A stretch of DNA of 6,197 nucleotides from the NCBI GenBank assembly GCA_025450255.1, contig JANWHV010000131.1:1-6197 (forward strand), read 5' to 3'. This document shows positions 1 through 4,552 of this stretch, in pieces. How positions within the stretch are numbered: the stretch's first letter is position 1; each line of letters begins with the position of its first letter. The position numbers and the translations under genes were made by a program. Under the pieces are notes generated by a model. It worked only from the letters and a program-made list of their open reading frames with translations. It had not been told where the DNA came from and did not search any database. The DNA is from Chloroflexota bacterium. GTDB lineage: Bacteria; Chloroflexota; UBA5177; JANWHV01.

Positions 1-627
1 CCTCGCTGTAGCACACCGGTCCAGCGCGCCAGGGCAACGATCGAGGAAGGCAAGCTCGGCGCGCATGCCTACTTTCTCTGGAAGTTCACCGGGGGTCATT
101 TTCCCGAGCGGCAGGCGTCGCTCCATCACCTGCTCTACATGCAGAGCCACGGCTTCGATATGTTGCGCTGGCTGGGAGGACCGGTGCGTCGAGTGAGCGC
201 CATGGCCAGCGATCCTCGCCATGAGGGATCGCCCACCACGGCTATCGTCTCGCTCTCGTTCGCCAGCGGCGCGGTCGGCACGCTGATCGCCAGCGTCGAC
301 GGCAGCTACGACGACACGCATAACCATGAGTTCGAGTGCCTGGGTCTGGGCGGTCGCATTCGTGTCATCGACGTGCTGCGGCGCTTCGAGTGGGCACCGC
401 GCGCCGATCGCGGGGGCATCACCGTGTGGGAACCGGGGTTCTTCGACGACCGCGAACGCGACTTCGGCGCGACCACGGCAACCCACATCGACCGCTTCGT
501 CAAGGCGCAATTGGCGGAGGAGCCCGTGCCGGTGCCGGCGGCGGACGGATACGTGGCCCTAAAGCTGGGACTCGCCGCCATCGAGTCCGCGCAAACCGGT
601 AAGGCCGTGGACGTCGAATCTACGTAG
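1..627 (+). CDS. Gfo/Idh/MocA-family oxidoreductase, C-terminal part (5' end outside window)
   Basis: The frame is open from base 1 to a TAG at 625-627 and gives 208 residues with no start, so the N-terminal NAD(P)-binding Rossmann domain lies upstream of the window. What remains matches the C-terminal substrate-binding domain of the family. An early segment reads ATIEEGKLGAHAYF, like the usual 'I-x-x-G-x-[IL]-G' strand. It is followed by HGFDMLRWLGGPVRRVSAM (residues 51-69), the typical His/Asp helix and the strand after it, then by beta-sheet-rich sequence ending in a helix. Family members oxidise or epimerise sugars, inositols and related polyols with NAD(P). The substrate cannot be told here. 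The GH2 remnant follows after 33 bp on the same strand, which suggests a former carbohydrate-use operon. The family call is firm; the specific enzyme is unknown. Confidence 0.85.
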   Translation, partial: PRCSTPVQRARATIEEGKLGAHAYFLWKFTGGHFPERQASLHHLLYMQSHGFDMLRWLGGPVRRVSAMASDPRHEGSPTTAIVSLSFASGAVGTLIASVDGSYDDTHNHEFECLGLGGRIRVIDVLRRFEWAPRADRGGITVWEPGFFDDRERDFGATTATHIDRFVKAQLAEEPVPVPAADGYVALKLGLAAIESAQTGKAVDVEST

Positions 628-648
628 GCCAGTTGAGCCAACCTGAGC

Positions 649-654
649 AAGGAG
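649..654 (+). promoter_or_regulatory. Ribosome binding site of the GH2 remnant
   Basis: AAGGAG stands 6 bases before the ATG at 661. It fixes the start of the broken glycosidase gene and shows that this gene once had a normal translation start. Confidence 0.7.
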
Positions 655-660
655 TCGACG

Positions 661-1123
661 ATGGCCGGCAAACAGGGGGACCATCAGGCGATACATGAGC
701 CGCTCCATCCCCGCCCACAACTCACCCGCGCCCGCTGGGTGGATCTCTCGGGCCCCTGGGGCTTCGCGCATGACGACAGTGACGTTGGCGTCGCCGAACG
801 CTGGTTCGAGCGCGTAGACCCTTTCGCCCGTACAATCACCGTCCCCTTCCCGCCCGAGTCGCCCGCCAGCGGCATCGGCGACACCGGCTATCACCCCATC
901 GTCTGGTATCGCCGCGCTGTCGCCATCCCCGCCCTCGATCCAGGCGGGAGCCTGTTCCTCCACTGCGGTGCCGTCGACTATCGGGCACAGGTCTGGGTCA
1001 ACGGCCGGCACGTCGCCGAGCATGAGGGCGGCCTTCGACATCCTCGGCATCCACGACTACAGCTTCTCCGGCGCCGAGCTGCGCCACCGCTACGAAACTT
1101 CGGCTGAGGGCATATTTCGATGA
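661..1123 (+). pseudogene. Glycoside hydrolase family 2 (beta-galactosidase-like), internally deleted and frameshifted remnant
   Basis: From the ATG at 661 the protein reads as the N-terminal sugar-binding domain of GH2 enzymes: WVDLSGPWGFAHDD, TVPFPPES, YHPIVWYRRAV and the hallmark VWVNGRHVAEHEGG, ending near base 1032. The usual continuation of this jelly-roll domain is missing. Frame 1 then runs into arginine-rich nonsense and stops at 1105-1107. In frame 2, from about 1031, the sequence reads FDILGIHDYSFSGAELRHRY before a TGA at 1121-1123. This resembles the 'IHDYS...L..RY' segment far downstream in the GH2 TIM barrel. So one end of the sugar-binding domain appears joined to a distal catalytic piece with several hundred codons lost. 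The product cannot be catalytic. The GH2 call for the N-terminal part is strong; the origin of the distal piece rests on remembered family consensus. An assembly error is the main alternative. Confidence 0.75.
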
Positions 1124-1253
1124 GCAGACCGGCCTCCCCTGGCATGGCGACATCTATCAGGATGACGACGGGGTGCAGGGCGCGGGCAAGCAGCAAGGCG
1201 GCAAGTGGCATGCAATGGACAGGGTTACACGCCCACACTCCTGGTGCCGTTAG
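1110..1253 (+). pseudogene. Unrecognised coding-like remnant in frame 3
   Basis: Frame 3 continues open after the GH2 pieces and reads AYFDEQTGLPWHGDIYQDDD from about 1110, then loses any protein-like character and stops with TAG at 1251-1253. The first 20 or so residues look like real protein (an acidic and aromatic mix with a W-H-G-D-I-Y core), but I do not recognise the family and there is no ribosome binding site. It may be a further scrap of the glycosidase or of another gene joined by the same deletion. Confidence is low. Confidence 0.3.
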
Positions 1254-1610
1254 CCCACAACTACTACTGACTCGTTTTGTTGGCTGGGTGCAGCCCTGCC
1301 CCGATGCAATCCATCGGGGCAGGGCGAATATATGAGGCCACGCTACCCCCACTGCCGAGGGCGAAGACAGACATCCCGCCCAGGACGTCATGTGGCCGAG
1401 TCCATCTCAGCGCGTCGCACGATCTACCGCCGATGGCCCAACGTGCGTCCCGTTCGCGGCCCCCGATTCCACGGCCGCCGTGCCCCCGTCGGGCGTCGTT
1501 CCAGTCCTGGGAACGGTGACGGCGAGAGGAGGATCGAGACGCCGCGGCCGCAACTCCTATTGATGGCGCGGCGAAGCGGGATCAGTACGAATCCGGCGAT
1601 GACCCGCTCG
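1124..1610. other. Gene-poor debris between the GH2 remnant and the DinB-like gene
   Basis: Apart from the frame-3 scrap ending at 1253 and the hairpin at 1293-1325, I see no gene. Open frames here, for example the forward frame from 1332, are rich in Arg and Pro, as expected of random GC-rich DNA, and lack ribosome binding sites. The stretch lies downstream of the 3' ends of both flanking genes. This fits leftover sequence from deletion of the distal part of the glycosidase locus. Confidence 0.5.
1293..1325. repeat. Perfect 14-bp inverted repeat, 5-base loop
   Basis: GCCCTGCCCCGATG at 1293-1306 and its exact reverse complement at 1312-1325 flank the loop CAATC. The stem is very GC-rich. No T-run follows on either strand, so it is not a classical intrinsic terminator. 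It could be a U-less terminator-like hairpin for transcripts from either side or a dispersed intergenic palindrome. Confidence 0.7.
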
Positions 1611-2105
1611 TCAGGGTTGCCGCGTCCCCGCTGTAAGGGACGCGCGAATACTGGCGGTGTGCCCTTCGACGTGGGCGATCAGCACTCGTTCGATCACCTG
1701 CGCCGCGTTCATTTCGCGGCCGTTGGCCGGCCCCATCGCTGCCCTGGTGGCCAGTTGCTCGTCATCAAGCCCGATAATGGCGTCGCGCGCGATATCGCCT
1801 TGCCGGCGCAGCAGATCGATCGTCCGTTGCTGGTCGCAGTACGCATTCGCCTCGGCATCCTTGCGGTTCCTGGCATCGATCGCCGCGCGGGTAACGGTAA
1901 CCGCCGTTCCATGCGCGACGGACCGGATCCAGCCCGCGATCACTCGTTCGCTCACCGCCACATGATGGGCCACGGCGCACACCAGCCACTGCTCGTCCGC
2001 GCAGACCGCCTGCCATTCCGCCGGCGAGCAACCTTCGAGCAGCGCGATCAGTGCCGCGTTCAGGCCGGATAATCGTGTTGCCAGACCTTCAGACTGCTTG
2101 CTCAT
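1611..2105 (-). CDS. DinB-like / mycothiol-maleylpyruvate-isomerase-type four-helix protein
   Basis: The protein has 164 residues, usual for the DinB superfamily of metal-binding four-helix bundles. Members include S-transferases using bacillithiol or mycothiol and many proteins of unknown role. Visible features are a first amphipathic helix (about 4-25), the segment WQAVCADEQWLVCAVAHHVA (31-50) typical of the second helix with its ligand His, and AHVEGHTASIRASL (144-157), whose H145 and H149 match the C-terminal His pair. A His48/His145/His149 metal triad is therefore plausible. It has no signal peptide or membrane segment, so it is cytosolic. I chose ATG 2105 because GGAGAG (2112-2117) precedes it by 6 bases; a GTG at 2123 in the same frame would swallow that site. 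It stands alone on the minus strand. The superfamily call is good; substrate and reaction are unknown. Confidence 0.75.
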   Translation of the reverse strand: MSKQSEGLATRLSGLNAALIALLEGCSPAEWQAVCADEQWLVCAVAHHVAVSERVIAGWIRSVAHGTAVTVTRAAIDARNRKDAEANAYCDQQRTIDLLRRQGDIARDAIIGLDDEQLATRAAMGPANGREMNAAQVIERVLIAHVEGHTASIRASLTAGTRQP

Positions 2106-2111
2106 TCGCGT

Positions 2112-2117
2112 CTCTCC
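2112..2117 (-). promoter_or_regulatory. Ribosome binding site that decides the DinB-like start
   Basis: On the minus strand GGAGAG lies 6 bases before ATG 2105. It falls inside the longer frame starting at GTG 2123, so it favours the shorter protein. Confidence 0.7.
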
Positions 2118-2129
2118 ATCCACTCGCGT

Positions 2130-2148
2130 GCGCGGCCCAAAGCCGCGC
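2130..2148 (-). other. Leader hairpin just upstream of the DinB-like ribosome binding site
   Basis: GCGCGGC (2130-2136) and GCCGCGC (2142-2148) form a perfect 7-bp stem around a 5-base loop, 12 bases upstream of the ribosome binding site. It would sit in the 5' leader if the promoter at 2207-2234 is real. No T-run follows, so it is not a terminator. Its role is unknown. Confidence 0.45.
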
Positions 2149-2206
2149 GTGACTTGACTGTCTCTGCTCGTAGCGTGAAACCTGGCAGCGGATTCTATGC
2201 CCGATC

Positions 2207-2234
2207 ATTATCCACCTCTACCGCGACCAGACAA
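2207..2234 (-). promoter_or_regulatory. Candidate sigma-70 type promoter of the DinB-like gene
   Basis: Reading the minus strand, TTGTCT (2234-2229) and GATAAT (2212-2207) are separated by 16 bases. They match the -35 and -10 consensus at 4/6 and 5/6 positions. The start would be near 2200, leaving a leader of about 95 bases before ATG 2105. Confidence 0.45.
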
Positions 2235-2447
2235 GTGAGTGAAACAACATTGAGATCCCCGAGATCGCGGAGAGCCTCGCCATGATCGCGTCCGGAACCA
2301 CTGGGCAATGTGCCTGATCCCTCTGCCGCTCATACTATTGGCATCGTGCGTGGCACATGCTCTGAAGCGATCTCTCCGTGTTGAAAAAATGACGATGAGG
2401 AGCTATGGGGAACTATAGTATCTCTATCTTTGGGGCAATATGGACGT

Positions 2448-2493
2448 TCAGAAAGACGACGCCCCTTCTACCACACTGGTAGAAGGGGCGTCG
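2448..2493 (-). terminator. Intrinsic terminator of msrB (msrA-msrB operon)
   Basis: A perfect 17-bp stem (arms 2457-2473 and 2477-2493) closes a 3-base loop. It starts 20 bases beyond the msrB stop. On the minus strand the stem is followed by TCTTTCT, a short T-rich tail. The stem is GC-rich and longer than usual. No T-run follows on the plus strand, so it serves the minus strand. Confidence 0.8.
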
Positions 2494-2513
2494 CCGCCGA
2501 ACGTGAGCAAGGA

Positions 2514-2915
2514 CTATTCCTTGGGCTGGAAATTCAGCGCCGCCGAGTTGATGCAGTAACGCTGGCCGGTGGTCTGCCTTGGTCCGTCGTCGAAGAGGTG
2601 CCCGAGGTGCGAGCCGCAGCGTTTGCACGTCACCTCCGTCCGCCGCATCAGGAATGAATTATCCTCGTGCAGCTCGACGTGCTCGCGGTTGACCGGGCTG
2701 TCGAAGCTAGGCCAGCCGGAGCCGGACTCGAACTTCTGGTCGGATGAGAACAACTCCTGCCCGCAGGCCACGCACTCGTACATACCGTTGGCATGGTTGT
2801 TGTAGAGGGCGCCGGTGAAGGCGCGTTCGGTGCCCTTCTGACGGGTAACCCGGTACTGCTCGGGCGTCAGCTTCTGGCGCCAATATTGATCCGGCATGTT
2901 CTTGAGATCTTCCAC
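2514..2915 (-). CDS. msrB: Peptide-methionine (R)-S-oxide reductase MsrB
   Basis: MsrB reduces the R epimer of methionine sulfoxide in oxidised proteins, normally recycled by thioredoxin, in the cytosol. Numbering here is from a TTG at 2921, the longest frame (135 residues). The full fold is present: [20 protein letters not shown] (13-32), the zinc pairs C50-x2-C53 and C99-x2-C102, SGSGWPSF (66-73), [12 protein letters not shown] (103-114) and the catalytic Cys123 in [11 protein letters not shown]. The position that holds the resolving Cys in enzymes with SGCGWPSF is Ser68 here, so this is a one-Cys-type enzyme or uses another thiol. I prefer GTG 2915 as start because AAGGAA lies about 7 bases before it and is too close to the TTG. 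A signal peptide is absent. It lies 131 bases downstream of msrA on the same strand and is followed by a strong terminator. Confidence 0.95.
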   Translation of the reverse strand: MEDLKNMPDQYWRQKLTPEQYRVTRQKGTERAFTGALYNNHANGMYECVACGQELFSSDQKFESGSGWPSFDSPVNREHVELHEDNSFLMRRTEVTCKRCGSHLGHLFDDGPRQTTGQRYCINSAALNFQPKE

Positions 2916-2992
2916 CTGCAAATTCCTTTCATTCGTCCATACTGGTCACAATGCGCAATGGCGGCAATCACGGCATATACACTGGCATTCGG

Positions 2993-3023
2993 CCATGCCG
3001 GAAGCCGGGGGGCTCAGGCATGG
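2993..3023 (-). other. Imperfect hairpin between msrA and msrB
   Basis: CCATGCC (2993-2999) pairs with GGCATGG (3017-3023), and inside it AGCC (3003-3006) pairs with GGCT (3011-3014) around a GGGG loop, with a small internal loop between the two stems. No T-run follows. It could stabilise or attenuate the msrA-msrB message at the gene junction. Confidence 0.5.
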
Positions 3024-3046
3024 GGACGATGGCGCGTGCCACTGTT

Positions 3047-3517
3047 CTAGATGTGGCAGGACGCGAGCCCGCGCTTCTCTAAATACTGCTGATGATAATC
3101 CTCGGCCTCGTAGAATTCCGACGCGGGCGTGACCTCGGTGACGATTGGCCGCCGGTGGCGGTGCGCGTCGTCAAGGCGCTGTTTCGAGGCGCGCGCCATC
3201 GCTTCCTGCTCGGCGGTGTGGAAGAAGATGGCCGAGCGATACTGCGCGCCATGGTCCGGACCCTGACGGTTTAACTGGGTGGGGTCATGGTTTTCCCAGA
3301 ATACCTTGAGCAGATTGTCGTACGAGACCTTCTCAGGGTCGTAGGTTATCTCGACTACCTCGGCGTGACCGGTCCGGCCGGAACAGACGTCGTGGTAGGT
3401 GGGGTTCTTCATGGTGCCGCCAAGATAACCGACGCGCGTGGCGGTCACGCCCTGTACGTTCCGGAACGCGGCCTCGACGCCCCAGAAACAGCCCGCGCCA
3501 AAAGTAGCCTTTTCCAT
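3047..3517 (-). CDS. msrA: Peptide-methionine (S)-S-oxide reductase MsrA
   Basis: MsrA reduces the S epimer of methionine sulfoxide, free or in proteins, in the cytosol. The 156-residue protein has the hallmark GCFWG at 9-13 with catalytic Cys10, then [19 protein letters not shown] (23-41), [18 protein letters not shown] (44-61), [26 protein letters not shown] (73-98) and [12 protein letters not shown] (135-146). Cys154, three residues from the end, is the natural resolving cysteine. Length fits short bacterial MsrA proteins without the N-terminal extension of the E. coli enzyme. ATG 3517 is the start: GGAGGGG (3527-3533) lies 9 bases upstream and homology begins at once. The frame stays open further upstream to 3730, but that part reads as arginine-rich non-protein. 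It is the first gene of a probable msrA-msrB operon, divergent from the MerR gene. Confidence 0.96.
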   Translation of the reverse strand: MEKATFGAGCFWGVEAAFRNVQGVTATRVGYLGGTMKNPTYHDVCSGRTGHAEVVEITYDPEKVSYDNLLKVFWENHDPTQLNRQGPDHGAQYRSAIFFHTAEQEAMARASKQRLDDAHRHRRPIVTEVTPASEFYEAEDYHQQYLEKRGLASCHI

Positions 3518-3526
3518 ACCGATATT

Positions 3527-3533
3527 CCCCTCC
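3527..3533 (-). promoter_or_regulatory. Ribosome binding site that decides the msrA start
   Basis: GGAGGGG on the minus strand stands 9 bases before ATG 3517. It rules out the longer open frame that continues upstream. Confidence 0.75.
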
Positions 3534-3624
3534 GTGACGGTCGCGGCCGAGACGCCGCTCGCTGTACCGATCGCACTCTCCGGCGAGTACGGTGAACGGA
3601 ATCGCCTGAACAACACTGCCTGCG

Positions 3625-3669
3625 TCCTTCGTTCTCCTGAAGGATAATCCGCGCCACAGCGGCGCGATT
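3625..3669 (-). other. Two adjacent stem-loops in the region upstream of msrA
   Basis: TCCTTC (3625-3630) pairs with GAAGGA (3639-3644). One base on, CGCGCC (3650-3655) pairs with GGCGCG (3661-3666), extended by AAT/ATT across a one-base bulge. They sit 108-152 bases upstream of the msrA start and would lie in its 5' leader if transcription starts near 3735. No known riboswitch or T-box motif was recognised. Confidence 0.4.
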
Positions 3670-3741
3670 CCCTTCCACAATACAATACGCGCATTGCAAC
3701 CACGCGGATTGCCGGCGACGCGTGCGCCACATCGAGTGCGG

Positions 3742-3747
3742 ACTATA
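3742..3747 (-). promoter_or_regulatory. Weak candidate -10 element for msrA-msrB
   Basis: The minus strand reads TATAGT here. No good -35 hexamer is found 16-18 bases upstream, so if the site is used it may need an activator. The dyad at 3775-3795 lies just upstream of where the -35 would be. The resulting leader would be about 215 bases. Confidence 0.3.
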
Positions 3748-3772
3748 ACCGTGACCAATTTTCATCAGCATA

Positions 3773-3802
3773 TTGACAGTAGCACTGTAACTGTCGTATA
3801 GT
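3773..3802 (+). promoter_or_regulatory. Promoter of the MerR-type gene, probably leaderless
   Basis: TTGACA (3773-3778) is a perfect -35 and TATAGT (3797-3802) a 5/6 -10, with an 18-base spacer. The start point expected 6-7 bases beyond the -10 falls at 3808-3809, that is, on the A of the ATG. No Shine-Dalgarno sequence precedes that ATG, which agrees with leaderless translation. Confidence 0.7.
3775..3795. promoter_or_regulatory. 21-bp dyad operator inside the promoter spacer
   Basis: GACAGT (3775-3780) and ACTGTC (3790-3795) are exact inverted repeats, and 8 of 10 base pairs match across the whole dyad centred at 3785. It overlaps the -35 and fills the spacer. This is where MerR-family dimers bind. 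The gene right downstream encodes such a protein, so autoregulation is the natural reading. That it is the actual binding site is inference. Confidence 0.6.
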
Positions 3803-3808
3803 AGCGCC

Positions 3809-4498
3809 ATGGACGAAAAATATGACGCCACAAAGCTCAGTATCGACGAATTGGCCGAGCGCGCCGGCATCCCCACGCGCACCATTCGTTATTACATTAC
3901 TACGCGGCTCATTACCGGTCCCACCAGTCGCGGCAAGCAGGCGAGCTACGGCGCCGATCACCTGCTGCGCCTGCGCTTGATACGAAAGCTGACGGCGCGG
4001 CATGTACCGCTCGAGGAGATCGCCGAACGTCTTGATGGCTTGACTACCGCCGACGTCGAGGCGCTGCTCGCCGAAGCGGACGACCATACCGCGGTACGGG
4101 AGTCGGCGCGCTCACCATCGCCGCGAGCCTATATCGAGTCGCTGCTACGCGGCGCGCTGCCCAACCCTCCGCCTGCCCCGCTTCCGGCGCGAGTGGTTGG
4201 CCATCAAGTGCCGAGTAGGCCGCCCGTCGCGTCGCCCGCCCAGGCGCCCATCGAGCCGGCCGCCCCGTTGCGGGAGCAGGGGAGCAATTACCAGTCGCCC
4301 GGCGCTTCGCCTCCTTTGCTTCAGGATGCCGGCGTCTTGTCGATGCGAAGCGCGGAGATGCCGGGCACGATCGCCCGGGAATCGGCCTGGAAGCATTGGG
4401 AGCTGGCGCCAGGGCTCGAGTTGCACGTGGAGGTAGGGCGGGAGGCCACCTACAAGGCGCTCATCGACGCGATGCTGCGCCTGGCGGCGGAGGAATAA
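3809..4498 (+). CDS. MerR-type transcriptional regulator with separate C-terminal module
   Basis: The 229-residue protein opens with a MerR winged helix-turn-helix. LSIDELAERAGIPTRTIRYY (10-29) is the HTH, GPTSRGKQASYGADHLLRLR (37-56) the wing, and LIRKLTARHVPLEEIAERLDGL (57-78) the following helices. A short helical stretch (81-115) is followed by a Pro/Ala-rich linker (about 116-180) and a compact end domain, WKHWELAPGLELHVEVGREATYKALIDAMLRLAAEE (194-229). There is no cysteine anywhere, so it is not a thiol or Cys-metal sensor of the classic MerR kind. The long dimerisation coil of classic members is not obvious either. It probably binds the dyad in its own promoter. ATG 3809 is the only fitting start and seems leaderless. 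The VWA gene follows after 54 bases on the same strand. DNA binding is well supported; the signal it senses is unknown. Confidence 0.85.
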   Translation: MDEKYDATKLSIDELAERAGIPTRTIRYYITTRLITGPTSRGKQASYGADHLLRLRLIRKLTARHVPLEEIAERLDGLTTADVEALLAEADDHTAVRESARSPSPRAYIESLLRGALPNPPPAPLPARVVGHQVPSRPPVASPAQAPIEPAAPLREQGSNYQSPGASPPLLQDAGVLSMRSAEMPGTIARESAWKHWELAPGLELHVEVGREATYKALIDAMLRLAAEE

Positions 4499-4509
4499 CC
4501 AGCGGAGCA

Positions 4510-4519
4510 CGAATATTCG
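4510..4519. promoter_or_regulatory. 10-bp palindrome in the MerR-VWA gap
   Basis: CGAATATTCG is a perfect palindrome in the 54-base gap, about 20 bases before the VWA ribosome binding site. It is AT-rich at its centre, unlike its surroundings. It may be a small operator or processing site, or chance. Confidence 0.25.
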
Positions 4520-4540
4520 CCAACCGCAATGAGCATTAGA

Positions 4541-4546
4541 AAGGGA
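4541..4546 (+). promoter_or_regulatory. Ribosome binding site that decides the VWA start
   Basis: AAGGGA lies 6 bases before ATG 4553. An in-frame ATG at 4529 has no such site and would place this one inside the coding sequence, so 4553 is preferred. Confidence 0.7.
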
Positions 4547-4552
4547 TTGCAC

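Larger units (their letters stand above)
2106..2513. other. Non-coding stretch between the DinB-like gene and msrB
   Basis: No gene is visible. From the DinB side it holds a ribosome binding site (2112-2117), a leader hairpin (2130-2148) and a promoter candidate (2207-2234). From the msrB side it holds the terminator (2448-2493). About 2235-2445 is lower in GC than its neighbours and shows only short open frames without credible starts. A possible decayed sequence reads IEIPEIAESLAMIASG around 2250-2300, but I could not link it to a family. Confidence 0.5.

Noticed and set aside
559..1050. Minus-strand 163-codon frame opposite the oxidoreductase end and GH2 remnant
   Set aside because: It is a mirror of two recognisable plus-strand genes and shows no domain of its own.
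1332..2072. Long plus-strand open frame of 246 codons
   Set aside because: It is antisense to the DinB-like gene over most of its length, is Arg/Pro-rich, and has no ribosome binding site.
2381..2482. Plus-strand promoter (TTGAAA-17-TATGGG) and a 25-codon reading frame from ATG 2405
   Set aside because: The -10 is poor, the AGGAG is only 2 bases from the ATG, and the frame ends inside the msrB terminator stem.
3518..3730. N-terminal extension of MsrA in the same frame
   Set aside because: The extra residues are arginine/serine-rich with no MsrA homology or signal peptide, while ATG 3517 has a strong ribosome binding site and begins the conserved domain.
3518..3740. T-box or SAM riboswitch in the msrA leader, suggested by the link to methionine
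   Set aside because: I found no T-box antiterminator motif, no recognisable SAM-riboswitch core and no terminator with a T-run.
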